A stretch of DNA of 64,000 nt from Sphingomonas sp. C3-2 (lineage in GTDB: Bacteria > Pseudomonadota > Alphaproteobacteria > Sphingomonadales > Sphingomonadaceae), in contig NZ_CP130322.1 in the NCBI RefSeq assembly GCF_033025475.1, positions 3,291,001 to 3,355,000 of the forward strand. Direction: 5' to 3'. Shown piece by piece: positions 26,114-35,707 of this stretch. The notes beneath the pieces were generated by a model. The model saw nothing but the letters and a program-made list of their open reading frames with translations, ran no database searches and was not told the DNA's origin. The translations under genes and the position numbers were made by a program. Positions within the stretch are counted from its first letter, which is position 1, and each line of letters starts with the position of its first letter.

Positions 26114-27391
26114 TCATGCCGGCAGTTTCACCGATTTCTTGGGCATCAGTGCCTTGAAATCACCCAGCTTGCCGAGCAGCGACTTGCTCTTTCCCGATGC
26201 AACGGGGTCTGTCCCATCGACCTGGGTAAGAACGTGCTCAGAAAGCGCGCTGAGGGCGGATCCCGCCTTTGTCGTCCGCGCGGCTTCGACCAAAGCCTTG
26301 CCCATCTGGGCGGCCTGAACCGCCGACTTGCTGTCGAAAGGAACGACAAAGTCGACACGTCGCTCGATCGAGCTTTCGAAATCCTTGCGGCTCACTTCCT
26401 GCGGCCCAGTCGTATGGACCCGGTTGGCCACGATCGTCACACGGGCTTGCGGGCTGGAGGATTTGAGATGCGAAAGCACGCGGATCGTATCGCGCGCGGA
26501 TGCCAGCGTCATCTCGGTCACGAGCACGATCGAATGCGCGTCGTGAACAAGATGGGCATGCTGGACCAGCATGTGCCGCGGAATGTCGATCACTGTGCTT
26601 TCGAACGACGAACGCATCTCTTCCTGAAGCTGATAAAATGCGCTTCCGTCGGTCATGAGCGGTTGGTGAAGCGGCGCCTCGGCAGAGAGGATAGCGAGCT
26701 TTTCCGTCGCCCGAACCATCGCGCGTTCAAGGAAAAGCCCGTCGATGCGCGCGGGGTTTTCGATCGCATCGGTCAGGCCGCGGCCGGGCTCAAGGTCCAG
26801 CGCAAGCGCGCCGGTTCCGAAATGGACGTCGAGATCGAGCAGCGCGGTCGAACGCCCTGCCTTTTCGGCAAACAGCCAGGCCAGCGAGTTTGCAACGGTC
26901 GATGCACCAGCACCGCCACGCACACCGATGACCGCCGTCGTTACATGCGGCTGTTCCGAGCCGGCATCATTGGCGCGCGGTGCGCTGAAGATCGCCTGTG
27001 CCTGTGTGAAGGCGTCGCGCAATTGCTCGACGTTCAGCGGCTTGAGCAGGTAATCCTGAATGCCGCTGGCCACCAGATCGCGAAACAGGCGGACATCGTT
27101 GATCTGGCCGGCGGCGATCACCACGGTACCGGGTTCGCATACTTCGGCCAGTCCATTGATATCATTCAGCGGATCGCTGCTTTCCGAAATGTCGACCAGC
27201 AGGATGCTGGGGCTCGCGGACACCGAGAGCGATTGCACGGCGTTGCGCAGTCCGCCCTTGTTCACCTTTTCCGGCGGCCAGCCCATTTCAGTGGCAACCT
27301 GTCGGATCGTGTCGGCGGACGCATCGTCGCAGACATAGGCGGTGAAGGGGTCGCGCTGCAACGGACCACGGCTAGACCAGGGAGCGTTCAT
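26114..27391 (-). CDS. cpaE: pilus assembly protein CpaE/TadZ
   Basis: About 425 residues. The start at 27391 (MNAPWSSRGPLQRDPF) has AAAGG eight bases before it and lies one base after the cpaD stop. An N-terminal receiver-like domain (about 15-135, with ILLVDISE and DYLLKP but without full phosphorylation residues) precedes a ParA/MinD-type domain. That domain's Walker A is GVRGGAGAST (156-165), with alanine in place of the signature lysine, as is common in CpaE. It places the pilus machine at the pole or at foci. Context is the cpa/tad operon. Confidence 0.93.
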   Translation of the reverse strand: MNAPWSSRGPLQRDPFTAYVCDDASADTIRQVATEMGWPPEKVNKGGLRNAVQSLSVSASPSILLVDISESSDPLNDINGLAEVCEPGTVVIAAGQINDVRLFRDLVASGIQDYLLKPLNVEQLRDAFTQAQAIFSAPRANDAGSEQPHVTTAVIGVRGGAGASTVANSLAWLFAEKAGRSTALLDLDVHFGTGALALDLEPGRGLTDAIENPARIDGLFLERAMVRATEKLAILSAEAPLHQPLMTDGSAFYQLQEEMRSSFESTVIDIPRHMLVQHAHLVHDAHSIVLVTEMTLASARDTIRVLSHLKSSSPQARVTIVANRVHTTGPQEVSRKDFESSIERRVDFVVPFDSKSAVQAAQMGKALVEAARTTKAGSALSALSEHVLTQVDGTDPVASGKSKSLLGKLGDFKALMPKKSVKLPA

Positions 27392-27392
27392 C

Positions 27393-28034
27393 TCAATTGC
27401 CTTTCGTGGTTTCGGACTTGAGCGCACCCGCCCCGGTGGGCGGCTTGGTACGGAAGGTACGAATTGCCTTGGCGGCGGTGCTCGGATCGCTCGTGCTGCT
27501 GCTCTGACCCCGGATCAGATCTTCGGGGTTTGCGATCATCGCGGCGAGATTGCTGTTGGTGGCGCAGCCATAGTTGGACATGTTGGCATTGCCATATTCG
27601 GGCTGGGATGGCCGGCTCCAGTCAGGGCAGCCGGGAACCGAAGCCGTCACGCGGCTCACCACCACTCGAACATGCCCGGCGGGAATGCTGCCGGCCGTCA
27701 CGGGCGCGCCGTCGGCAAGCAATATTCCATATTGGTTCGCCTGCGCCGCCACGGCATCGCGCGCGGCGCTGTCATAATCCGGCGCATCGACGGAAACCCG
27801 GTCGCCATAGCCGATTTCAAGGGACTGGAACCATCCGGCCAGACGCTTTGCCTCGCCATAATCCAAACCATTCCCGCCTGTGCGCAGGTCGATGGCATAG
27901 TCGGTCCGCGCCACCACTGGCTGGTGTGTCGGCTCCATCCCGGCATTGTACGTTCCGGTGCCGCAAGCGGGAAGGGCAAGCGCGATGGCGAGGCCGCTCG
28001 CAATGCGGAATGTCCTGAAGAAAGGGCTTTTCAT
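27393..28034 (-). CDS. cpaD: CpaD family pilus assembly lipoprotein
   Basis: About 213 residues. A lipoprotein signal ends LAIALALPAC, then the family region VARTDYAIDLRTGGNGLDYGEAKRLAGWFQSLEIGYGDRVSVDAP and CPDWSRPSQPEYGNANMSNYGCATNSNLAAMIANPEDLIRGQ, which are characteristic of CpaD. Start choice among ATGs at 28040 and 28034 is set by AGGG nine bases before the latter. CpaD helps the secretin assemble at the outer membrane. It sits between cpaC and cpaE. Confidence 0.92.
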   Translation of the reverse strand: MKSPFFRTFRIASGLAIALALPACGTGTYNAGMEPTHQPVVARTDYAIDLRTGGNGLDYGEAKRLAGWFQSLEIGYGDRVSVDAPDYDSAARDAVAAQANQYGILLADGAPVTAGSIPAGHVRVVVSRVTASVPGCPDWSRPSQPEYGNANMSNYGCATNSNLAAMIANPEDLIRGQSSSTSDPSTAAKAIRTFRTKPPTGAGALKSETTKGN

Positions 28035-28048
28035 GGTCATTTTCCCTA

Positions 28049-29518
28049 TCAATCCAGATTGAAGCCGGGCTGTGCGCTTTGGGCGTCGGCGTCGGGCTTT
28101 ACAGTTCGGGGGGCACCGGCGCGCGGAGTCGGCCGCGTTTCGCCCGTGGTGCCTTCGAAAGTTTGCCCGAGCAGGAAGTTCTCGCCGTCGTTCGGTGCGC
28201 GATAGCCATCGGTCGGCAGTGCGATCCGGTTCGCGGAGACTGGTTTCACCAGATAGGGGGTGACGATGATCACCAGCTCGGATTCGGTGCGCCGGAACCG
28301 CTTGGAGCGGAACAGGGAACCCAGCACCGGCAAATCGCCCAGCATCGGCGTCTTGTCGACGGAGTTATTGTGCAAATTGCTGAGCAGGCCGCCGATCATG
28401 AAGCTTTGCCCGGAGCCGAGCTCCACGGTCGTCTCGGCCCGTCGGGTCAACAGCCCCGGAATGGTGAAACTGTCCATCTTGATCGAACCGGCATCGGACA
28501 ATTGCGACACTTCGGGACGTACCCGCATCGAAATTCGGCCATCGGCCAAAACGGTGGGCGTGAACGCTAGGCTGACACCATATTGCTTATATTCGATCGA
28601 AACCGAGCCCAGCCCCTGCGACGCCGGAACCGGAATTTCGCCGCCCGCAAGGAAGCTCGCCGTTTCGCCCGACAAAGCGGTCAGGTTCGGGTTCGCAAGC
28701 GTCGTGATCAATCCGTCGCTTTCGGCGAGGTCGAACGCTGCCTGCATATCAAGCCCAAGGAACTTATCGATAAAGCCCGTGGTCGCGCCTGAACCCGTAC
28801 CCTTGATGATATGACGAACATCGTTGGGAATGGCCGGCGTCAGCGGATTGAGTTCGGTCGTGATCGCGTCGGCGCGGCCCTGTGAAAAGAAGAAGCCGCC
28901 GCTGCTCGCCAGCAGGTTTACCCCGACCGATTTGACAAAATCGCGGCTCACCTCGGCGATGCGCACCTGCAGATTGACCTGCAGCGGCGTCGCGGTCTGG
29001 AGCCGGGTCACGATCTGGGTCGCTTCGCCGACAAAGGCCTGCGCGAGGCGTTCGGCCTCGGCCACGTCATCGGGGGAGGCGACGGTGCCGGTCAGCAGCA
29101 CCATGCCGTTCATCGGCGTTGCGGTGATCTTGGCATCGGGCATCGCCAGCTTCAGCATCTGGTCGACGCTGCCGATATTGGTGCCCACGCGGACATTGGC
29201 GGCATAAACGGTACGGCCGTTGCGCCCCGAGGCGTAGATCGTGGTTTCACCCGGCGCCTTGGCAAAAATGTAAAGCTGGGTGGGAGAGCGCACCTGGACA
29301 TCGGCGATCGCGTCGTTCGCGACGAACAGGTCGCTCATCGGCGATGACAGGTTTACCAGCGTGCCCTTGCCGGTCGACAGGTTCACCGTGGTGCCCGGTT
29401 GCGAAGCGCTTGCCTGCGCCGCTGCGGTGGCAAGGCCGCCCGCGCTCGGCCCGGCGAGCAGCGCCAGCGCAAGCGCGGAGCCAGCACCGGCCCGTTTCAG
29501 CTTGGATATGAAATCCAT
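28049..29518 (-). CDS. cpaC: Flp pilus outer-membrane secretin CpaC/RcpA
   Basis: A 489-residue protein with an N-terminal signal (LKRAGAGSALALALLAGPSAGG). Next is a pilus/N0 domain (TVNLSTGKGTLVNLSSPMSDLFVANDAIADVQVRSPTQLYIFAKAPGETTIYA) and a BON-like domain (about 120-170). The C-terminal secretin domain (about 250-440) contains GLITTLANPNLTALSGETASFLAGGEIPVP, FTPTVLADGRISMRVRPEVSQL and MLGDLPVLGSLFRS. It forms the ring through which the pilus leaves the cell. cpaB ends one base before its start, so the two are translationally linked. Confidence 0.96.
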   Translation of the reverse strand: MDFISKLKRAGAGSALALALLAGPSAGGLATAAAQASASQPGTTVNLSTGKGTLVNLSSPMSDLFVANDAIADVQVRSPTQLYIFAKAPGETTIYASGRNGRTVYAANVRVGTNIGSVDQMLKLAMPDAKITATPMNGMVLLTGTVASPDDVAEAERLAQAFVGEATQIVTRLQTATPLQVNLQVRIAEVSRDFVKSVGVNLLASSGGFFFSQGRADAITTELNPLTPAIPNDVRHIIKGTGSGATTGFIDKFLGLDMQAAFDLAESDGLITTLANPNLTALSGETASFLAGGEIPVPASQGLGSVSIEYKQYGVSLAFTPTVLADGRISMRVRPEVSQLSDAGSIKMDSFTIPGLLTRRAETTVELGSGQSFMIGGLLSNLHNNSVDKTPMLGDLPVLGSLFRSKRFRRTESELVIIVTPYLVKPVSANRIALPTDGYRAPNDGENFLLGQTFEGTTGETRPTPRAGAPRTVKPDADAQSAQPGFNLD

Positions 29519-29519
29519 C

Positions 29520-30512
29520 TTATTTTCCCCCCACAGGAACGACGGTCACATTGTTGCCGCGCGCGACGCGGACGACCGGACCGGAATGATAGACGGCGGC
29601 CGGCGCATCTGCCGGGGCAGCATTGCTTTGTGCAGGTGCCTGGCTGGGCACGGTGCGGCGCTGGAAGCGCGACACGTCGCCGCCGGTGACGAAAGTGGTG
29701 TCGCTATCGATCGGGCGCGAGGCCACGGCGATCAGCATCTGGCGATCCGCCTTGGCGTCCTGCCCATCGGGCACGGTCACTTCACCGGCAGCAATGGCGC
29801 GCTCCAGATCGGCGGTATTGTCGGCGATCGAACGCAGCGACAGGGAAAGCTGGCCGATGGTCTGCGCAACCGCAATCTTTTCAGCGATACGGGGTGTCGC
29901 TTCAAGCGTGACCGTCGAGAAGGTGCGAACGTCGGCCTTGCCTTCTTCATTGGTGTTGGTTGTGCGCTGGTCGGTGGCGAGCACGCGCAGGTTGCGCACG
30001 ATCGTCTCCGACGCATTGAGCGTGGGGCCATCGCCCGACACCGATTGCGTCAGCACCAGATCGATCCGGTCGCCGGGGAAGACGAAACCGGCCACGCCGC
30101 TTGCGGCCGAAACCGAAACCGTCACCGCGCGCATGCCCGGGCCAAGCGCCGCTGCCAGGAAGCCGCGGTCGCCCGGCTTTACGAGCGCGCCCTGGGTGAT
30201 CGGCTGGCCCGCGGTCATCGCATAGCGAACGACCGTGCCGGCAAGCGCTGCCGGGTCGGCCTCGTTCTTCAGGAAATAGGCGCTCTGGACCAGGTCCTTG
30301 GGCCAGGGCTGGAAGCGGAAGCTGCCAGGGTCGATGATCGTGCCGACCGGCAATGGCCGAGTCGCGACGAGCACTTCCGGGCCGCCGGGCTCGGGCATTG
30401 ATGCGTTGGCCTGCGGCGATGCCGCGCCGCTGAACATATTCTTGGCCATGATTGCGGTAAGGGCGGCAATGAACAGCGCTCCCACCAGCAATGCGATTTT
30501 CTTGACATCCAT
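29520..30512 (-). CDS. cpaB: Flp pilus assembly protein CpaB/RcpC
   Basis: A 330-residue protein with an N-terminal membrane helix (KKIALLVGALFIAALTAIMA), then a SAF-like domain (EVLVATRPLPVGTIIDPGSFRFQPWP and GAVVRYAMTAGQPITQGALVKPGDRGFLAAALGPGMRAVTVSV) and the RcpC domain with VFPGDRIDLVLTQ. It is a periplasmic component that stabilises or gates the CpaC ring. It lies between the prepilin peptidase and the secretin gene. Confidence 0.95.
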   Translation of the reverse strand: MDVKKIALLVGALFIAALTAIMAKNMFSGAASPQANASMPEPGGPEVLVATRPLPVGTIIDPGSFRFQPWPKDLVQSAYFLKNEADPAALAGTVVRYAMTAGQPITQGALVKPGDRGFLAAALGPGMRAVTVSVSAASGVAGFVFPGDRIDLVLTQSVSGDGPTLNASETIVRNLRVLATDQRTTNTNEEGKADVRTFSTVTLEATPRIAEKIAVAQTIGQLSLSLRSIADNTADLERAIAAGEVTVPDGQDAKADRQMLIAVASRPIDSDTTFVTGGDVSRFQRRTVPSQAPAQSNAAPADAPAAVYHSGPVVRVARGNNVTVVPVGGK

Positions 30513-30564
30513 GATGACAACCGCCTCCGAAGAGGGCCCCCCATTGGCCCCTTGCGTAAATTAA

Positions 30565-31038
30565 TCAGGTAAATTGGTTAAAATATAGTTCGGGCGAAAC
30601 CCACAATCCCCCGGCGGCAATCGCGACGCCGTAGGGAATTTCCAGTTCCGCCTGCGATTTCGTGATCCTGTGATGGATCAGCATCGCGGCGGTGAGCACG
30701 CCGCCGGCAATCGCCATCACGAACAGCATCGGCATCAGCAGCCCGAGGGGCAACCAAAGCGAAAGTGCCGCGATCATCTTCACATCGCCGCCGCCCATTG
30801 CGCCCATCGCAAAGAGGATGGCGAACAGCGCGAGGACGATCAGGCCGGTCAGGATCTGCAGCGCCATGTCGGGCCAGACGGGCAGTCCCGCGCTCCACCA
30901 GAAAAGGGGCGCCATCAGCGCAATCGTGCCATTCAGCCCATTGTCGATCTCGCGTCGGCGGATATCCGTCCACGCGGCATAGATCATCATCGCGGCCAGC
31001 GCAGCGATCAGCACAAATGGCAAAATTCCCCCGTTCAT
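30565..31038 (-). CDS. cpaA: A24-family prepilin peptidase CpaA
   Basis: A 157-residue short-form peptidase with only the catalytic membrane domain. The two aspartates of this aspartyl protease are D25 (AAWTDIRRREIDN) and D85 in the MGGGDVK motif (82-86). Four to five hydrophobic helices are visible. It cleaves the leader of Flp pilins and pseudopilins at the inner membrane. It is the first gene of the pilus operon. No flp pilin gene is found next to it: the 52 bases to cpaB are non-coding and an unrelated hydrolase starts on the other side. Confidence 0.94.
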   Translation of the reverse strand: MNGGILPFVLIAALAAMMIYAAWTDIRRREIDNGLNGTIALMAPLFWWSAGLPVWPDMALQILTGLIVLALFAILFAMGAMGGGDVKMIAALSLWLPLGLLMPMLFVMAIAGGVLTAAMLIHHRITKSQAELEIPYGVAIAAGGLWVSPELYFNQFT

Positions 31039-31087
31039 GCGGGCAGGGCTAGACGCGAGGCATTACGAAACCGTAACCCTCCCGGTC

Positions 31088-32032
31088 ATGGCCGAACATA
31101 ATTTCGATCGTCGATCCATTCCGGCGGGCGCCGTGATCGGCGCGTGCACCGTCAATGGCTGGTCGCTGCGCACGCTGGATTGGGCACCCGGGGGCGATCC
31201 GCGCGGCACCATGCTGGTCCTTGGCGGGCGCGGGGATTTTCTCGAGAAATATATCGAGCCGATCTGTCATTGGCACTCGCAAGGCTGGCATATCGCTTCG
31301 TTCGACTGGCGCGGGCAGGGCGGCTCGGGGCGACTCACCCGTAATCCGCTTGTTGGGCATATTAACGATTTGTTAATCATGATCAATGACCTCGCGGCTA
31401 TCTGGTCCGAATTGACGTTACGGACACCGGGGCCGCATGTCGTTGTCGCGCATTCGATGGGGGGGCATCTGGCGCTGCGCGCGTTGGTCGAACATCGGAT
31501 TGATCCGGTTGCTGCTGTGCTCGTCGCGCCGATGCTTGGCCTCAACGCCGATCCTTTGCCGCCGCGCGTCGCGGCGTTCGTTGCCAGCATCATGGCACGG
31601 ATATGCAGCCCCGAGCGCCCCGCCTGGCGCAGCAATGAGCGGCCCTCGCTCGGCATTTCCCGTCAGAAACTGTTGACCCATTCGCTTGAACGCTATGCCG
31701 ATGAAATATGGTGGGGTGAAACGCATCCCGAACTGGTGCTCGGGCCGCCAAGCTGGCAATGGCTGCGCGCAGCCTATCGCTCGACTCTGGGCAGTTTCGC
31801 TCCGGGGCGGCTGGAAGGCGTGGAGGTGCCCAGCTTGTTGCTCTGTGCGGATCATGACCGGCTGGTGCGCCCGCGCGCGATCCATGAGGCCGCCGCGCGC
31901 ATGCCCGATGCCCTGCTGGTCCGCTTCGGCGCCGAGGCCGCGCACGAATTGTTGCGGGAGGCCGATCCGGTCCGCCACCGCGTCTTTGCCGAGATTGACA
32001 TGTTCCTGAAGGAAAGGGCGCCGCGCCCGTGA
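31088..32032 (+). CDS. alpha/beta hydrolase (lysophospholipase-like)
   Basis: About 314 residues. Nucleophile elbow AHSMGGH places Ser at residue 123. GGRGDFLEKYIEPICHWHSQGWHIASFDWRGQGGSGR is the oxyanion and strand-4 region typical of serine aminopeptidase S33/lysophospholipase L2-like enzymes. LLLCADHDRLVRPRAIHEAAARMP carries the acid, and the histidine is in GAEAAHELLREAD. No good ribosome site precedes 31088; a frame extension to 31037 exists but would run into the cpaA start region. The next gene begins inside its stop (GTGA), so they form a pair. Confidence 0.85.
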   Translation: MAEHNFDRRSIPAGAVIGACTVNGWSLRTLDWAPGGDPRGTMLVLGGRGDFLEKYIEPICHWHSQGWHIASFDWRGQGGSGRLTRNPLVGHINDLLIMINDLAAIWSELTLRTPGPHVVVAHSMGGHLALRALVEHRIDPVAAVLVAPMLGLNADPLPPRVAAFVASIMARICSPERPAWRSNERPSLGISRQKLLTHSLERYADEIWWGETHPELVLGPPSWQWLRAAYRSTLGSFAPGRLEGVEVPSLLLCADHDRLVRPRAIHEAAARMPDALLVRFGAEAAHELLREADPVRHRVFAEIDMFLKERAPRP

Positions 32033-33120
32033 AGCGTTACGATATCGTGATTGTCGGCGCCGGCATTGCCGGGGCCAGCCTGGCAGCAGAAATCGGCGGC
32101 AGGGCAAGCGTCGCGATATTGGAGGCGGAGGACCGGCCGGGCGTTCACGCCACGGGCCGTTCGGCGGCGTTCTGGAGCGAGACCTATGGCGGCCCGGGGA
32201 TCGCGCCGCTCACCACCGCGTCGGGTCCGGCACTATGGGCGGGGGGCTATCTCGCCCCGCTCGGTTCGCTCCATATCGGCCGACGCGAAGATCGCGCCGC
32301 GATCGACGCCCTTCTGCAGGAATTTGAGGGGACGGGGATCGAACTCCACGAAACCGATCCCGCCACCGCGATACCTGGTCTGCGGGGTGACTGGGTGTAC
32401 GGCATCAGCGAACCGACCTGCGCCTATATCGATGTCGCCGCGCTCCACGGTGCCTGTCTGGCACGCGCGCGGCACGCTGGTGTCGATATCCTCGTTCGGT
32501 CTGGGCTGGTGTCGGCTACGCGCGACGGGGATGGCTGGCTGCTTGAAACCGCCTCCGGGGCCATCCGCGCCGGCGTGCTGGTCAACGCGGCTGGCGCCTG
32601 GGCCGATCAGGTGGCGGCCTGCGCGGGCATCCCGCCCATCGGCATTTCGGCCTATCGCCGCACCATGGCGCAACTGCGCGTCGATCCGCCCGTGCCCGAA
32701 GGCATGCCGCACGTCGCCGACATTGGCGGCAAATTCTATTTCAAGCCCGAAGCGGGGGGGAAGATCTGGCTCAGCCCGCATGACGAGATCCCGTCGCCGC
32801 CCTGCGATGCCGCGCCCGAGGAAATCGATGTCGCGGTCGCGATCGACCGGCTCGAACAGGTCGTCGATTGGCGCGTCGACGCGCTCGAGCATAAATGGGC
32901 GGGGCTGCGCAGCTTCGCGCCGGATAGGCTTCCGGTCTACGGCTTCGATCCGACCGATCCGGCATTCTTCTGGTGCGCGGGGCAGGGGGGCTTTGGTATC
33001 CAGACCTGCCCTGCTGGCGCGCGGCTCGCCGCATCGCTGCTGCTGGGCGAGGCGGCGCATGAAAGCGTCGCCGCCATCGACCCGCGCATCTATGCGCCCG
33101 CCCGGTTCGAGCGCCGATAA
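32029..33120 (+). CDS. FAD-dependent amino-acid oxidase/dehydrogenase (DAO family)
   Basis: A 363-residue flavoprotein starting with GTG inside the stop of the hydrolase gene. The dinucleotide-binding fold is RYDIVIVGAGIAGASLAAEIG (about 3-22) followed by AILEAEDRPGVHATGRSAAFWSETYGG. The C-terminal FAD-contact region is HKWAGLRSFAPDRLPVYGFDP and FFWCAGQGGFGIQTCPAGARLAA. The family includes glycine/sarcosine oxidases and D-amino-acid dehydrogenases that oxidise the amine to an imine. The substrate cannot be set from sequence; a D-amino acid or an N-methyl amino acid is likely. Confidence 0.9.
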   Translation: MKRYDIVIVGAGIAGASLAAEIGGRASVAILEAEDRPGVHATGRSAAFWSETYGGPGIAPLTTASGPALWAGGYLAPLGSLHIGRREDRAAIDALLQEFEGTGIELHETDPATAIPGLRGDWVYGISEPTCAYIDVAALHGACLARARHAGVDILVRSGLVSATRDGDGWLLETASGAIRAGVLVNAAGAWADQVAACAGIPPIGISAYRRTMAQLRVDPPVPEGMPHVADIGGKFYFKPEAGGKIWLSPHDEIPSPPCDAAPEEIDVAVAIDRLEQVVDWRVDALEHKWAGLRSFAPDRLPVYGFDPTDPAFFWCAGQGGFGIQTCPAGARLAASLLLGEAAHESVAAIDPRIYAPARFERR

Positions 33121-33138
33121 GGGGCGATCAACGGCGTC

Positions 33139-33900
33139 TCAGCGCGCCACGGTCGCCATATCGACGAGCAGCGAGTCTCCGCTCACATAGCTGGCCCGGT
33201 CCGAACAGAGCCACACCACCGCTTCGGCAATTTCCCTCGGCGCCGCCATCCGGCCCGAAGGGATGCTCGCCATGATCATCTTGCTCACATCCTCGTTCGC
33301 ATCCATCCCCTCGCGGATCATCGGGGTGTCGGTGGAACCTGGGAGGACTGCGTTCACGCGGATGCCATGCGCCACATATTCGCGCGCCGCGGTCTTGGTC
33401 AGGCCGAGCACGCCGTGCTTGGCGGCGCAATAAGCCGACAGGTTGGGCACCGGGATCAGCCCGCCGCCCGAGGATGTGTTGACGATCGATCCCGCGCCGC
33501 GTTCCTTCATCAGACGCAGTTCGTGCTTCATGCACAGGAACACGCCGGTCAGGTTGACCGTAATCACCCGGGTCCATTCGGCCAGATCGAATTCATCGAT
33601 CGGCATGCCGACGCTGTTGACCCCGGCATTGTTGAAGGCGCAGTCCAGATGGCCGAAACGCGCTTGCACATCGCCCAGCAAAGCCTCCACCTCGGGCTCG
33701 CTGCTCACATCCGCCGCCCGGAAATAAACCTCATGGCCCTGCGCCCGCAACTCCGCGGCCAGCGCCTCGCCGGCATCGGCATTCCAGTCGGTCAGAAACA
33801 GCCGCGCGCCTTCCTCCGCAAACAGATGCGCCGCCGCCGCCCCGATCCCGCTCGCCGCCCCGGTGATCAGCGCGGTCTTGCCGTCCAGCATTGCTGCCAT
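33139..33900 (-). CDS. SDR-family oxidoreductase
   Basis: About 253 residues. TGAASGIG lies near residue 13, FNNAGVN in the middle, the active-site YCAAKHG at about 150, and the conserved VNAVLPGSTDTPM after it. The acidic D after strand 2 (LFLTDWN) favours NAD. The start at 33900 is chosen because GGAG lies six bases upstream; the ATG four codons earlier overlaps that site. It is monocistronic and convergent with the flavin oxidase gene. Substrate unknown. Confidence 0.9.
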   Translation of the reverse strand: MAAMLDGKTALITGAASGIGAAAAHLFAEEGARLFLTDWNADAGEALAAELRAQGHEVYFRAADVSSEPEVEALLGDVQARFGHLDCAFNNAGVNSVGMPIDEFDLAEWTRVITVNLTGVFLCMKHELRLMKERGAGSIVNTSSGGGLIPVPNLSAYCAAKHGVLGLTKTAAREYVAHGIRVNAVLPGSTDTPMIREGMDANEDVSKMIMASIPSGRMAAPREIAEAVVWLCSDRASYVSGDSLLVDMATVAR

Positions 33901-34074
33901 ATTCCTCTCCATTATTGTTTTCGGATTGGCTCAATCACACGAAAAATCGCACGGGAACAGCCTTTTATGGAGGTTGTTTCAGTTCCGAGCGAACATCGGT
34001 CCGCTTGAACGTATTTGTCTTTTCAACCCGATGCTTCGTGCTAGCCTGCGCTTCTCATCTCCAGGGAGAGAAGA

Positions 34075-34251
34075 ATGGCGCACAAGTTTGTGATCGAAAA
34101 GAACAAGGCCGGCGAATATGTCGCCAAGTTCAAATATAACAGCGAACTTATCTGGTGGACCGAAGGCTATACGAGCAAGGCCTCGGCCCAGAATGCGATC
34201 GATTCCATCCTGAAGAACGGGCCGAACGCCGTTCAGGAAGACAATAGCTGA
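34075..34251 (+). CDS. YegP-like DUF1508 small protein
   Basis: A 58-residue protein, MAHKFVIEKNKAGEYVAKFK onward, with the DUF1508 pattern of one beta-beta-beta-alpha unit: KFKYNSELIWWTEGYTSKASAQNAIDSILKN. Many family members have two such repeats; this has one. A strong GGGAGAGAAG ribosome site lies four to eight bases before the ATG. Function is unknown; homologs are widespread, small and probably cytosolic. It is isolated between a minus-strand SDR and rnhA. Confidence 0.88.
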   Translation: MAHKFVIEKNKAGEYVAKFKYNSELIWWTEGYTSKASAQNAIDSILKNGPNAVQEDNS

Positions 34252-34287
34252 TAAATCTCTGATTCGTGCGGCGCCGTTTCCTGATCG

Positions 34288-34737
34288 TCAGGGCCGGCGC
34301 TGCGCTTCCGCCGCGGCTGAGGCAAGCTGGTCGGCGCGTTCGTTTTCGGGGTGGCCGGCATGGCCCTTCACCCATTGCCATTCAATCTGGTGCGGGCGGA
34401 TCGCTTCGAGCAGTTCCTGCCACAGCTCGGCATTCTTCACCGGCTTTTTCGCGGCCGTCATCCAGCCGTTCTTCTGCCAGTTGAACACCCATTTCGTGAT
34501 GCCGTCCTTCACATAAACGCTGTCGGTGTACAGCGTCACGCGGCATGGGCGCTTCAGCGCCTGCAACGCGCGGATGGCGCCCAGCATTTCCATGCGGTTG
34601 TTGGTCGTGTGCGGCTCGCCGCCCGACATTTCCTTTTCATGCGCGCCCATGCGCAGCACCGCGCCCCAGCCGCCGGGGCCGGGATTGCCCTTGCACGCGC
34701 CGTCGGTAAAGATTTCGACATGCGACATTTCGCTCAT
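34288..34737 (-). CDS. rnhA: ribonuclease HI
   Basis: A 149-residue enzyme that cuts RNA in RNA-DNA hybrids. All catalytic residues are present: D12 ([16 protein letters not shown]), E50 (NNRMEM), D72 (YTDSVYV), H126 and D136 ([12 protein letters not shown]). The start at 34737 overlaps the thrB stop by four bases (ATGA), and the longer upstream frame is the reverse reading of thrB and is rejected. It is the last gene of ispH-thrB-rnhA. Confidence 0.97.
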   Translation of the reverse strand: MSEMSHVEIFTDGACKGNPGPGGWGAVLRMGAHEKEMSGGEPHTTNNRMEMLGAIRALQALKRPCRVTLYTDSVYVKDGITKWVFNWQKNGWMTAAKKPVKNAELWQELLEAIRPHQIEWQWVKGHAGHPENERADQLASAAAEAQRRP

Positions 34738-35696
34738 GCGCCCAGCAGGTTCTTGAGATCGGCGTCGCGGTAGAAATCGAGCCGGCGCAGAAAGGCGATC
34801 GGATCCTTGCGCGTCACCATCGCATCCGCCGGGGTGTTCAGCCAGTCCCAGGCGCGGGTCAGCAGGAAGCGCAGGCACGATCCGCGCGCCAGCACCGCAA
34901 AGGCCGCGCGTTCCTCGGCCGAAAGCCCGAAGCTCTCGTCATAACCGGCGATCAGTTCGCGGGCATTGTCGGCGTGATAGCCGGTGCCATCGCTTTCGAA
35001 ACACCAGGCGCTGTGCGTCACCGCCACGTCCCATGCGCGGATTTCGGTGCAGGCGAAATAGAAGTCGATCACCCCAGTCACCGTTTCGCCCAGCATCAGG
35101 ACATTGTCGGGAAACAGATCGGCATGGACCACGGCCTTGGGCAGGTGATGGGGCCAATGCGCTTCGAGGAACGCCAGCTCGTCTTCCACGCGCTGCTTCA
35201 GCCCCGGCTGGATCGCATCCAGATCGTCGCCGCAGCGCGTCGCCAGTGCGCGCCATCCGGCAAGCCCCAGCGTGTTCGGGCGGGTTTCCTCAAAATCGGC
35301 AAGCCCTGCATGCATCCGGCCCAGCGCGGCGCCGGCGGCGTGCGCTTGCCCGGCGGTCGGGTGGCTCACCGAGACGCCCTGAAGGAATTCGATCAGGCAG
35401 GCGGGGCGCCCCGCCACCGTCTGGATCTGGACGCCGTCGCTGTCCTTCAGCGCGCGGGGGACGGGGTTGCCCTTGTCGGCCAGATGGTCGAGCAGCTTCA
35501 GGAAAAAGGGCAGGTCGCCCGCATCGACGCGCTTTTCATAGAGCGTCAGGATGAAGCGGCTAAGGTCGGTCTCGACCAGATAGTTGCTGTTCTCCACCCC
35601 TTCGGCAATGCCCTTGGCGGAAACCAGCTGGCCGCCATTATAGCGATCCAGAAGCGCGGCCATCTCCTCGGCCGAAACCTGCGTGTAAACTGCCAT
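34734..35696 (-). CDS. thrB: homoserine kinase (APH-fold type)
   Basis: A 320-residue enzyme making O-phosphohomoserine for threonine synthesis. It belongs to the aminoglycoside-phosphotransferase-like homoserine kinases and not the GHMP type: the N-terminus [27 protein letters not shown] (catalytic loop, 191-198) and [20 protein letters not shown] (metal-binding DF equivalent) are diagnostic. It lies 11 bases after ispH and overlaps rnhA. No strong ribosome site precedes the ATG, so coupling to ispH is likely. Confidence 0.95.
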   Translation of the reverse strand: MAVYTQVSAEEMAALLDRYNGGQLVSAKGIAEGVENSNYLVETDLSRFILTLYEKRVDAGDLPFFLKLLDHLADKGNPVPRALKDSDGVQIQTVAGRPACLIEFLQGVSVSHPTAGQAHAAGAALGRMHAGLADFEETRPNTLGLAGWRALATRCGDDLDAIQPGLKQRVEDELAFLEAHWPHHLPKAVVHADLFPDNVLMLGETVTGVIDFYFACTEIRAWDVAVTHSAWCFESDGTGYHADNARELIAGYDESFGLSAEERAAFAVLARGSCLRFLLTRAWDWLNTPADAMVTRKDPIAFLRRLDFYRDADLKNLLGA

Positions 35697-35707
35697 GTTC
35701 GTATATC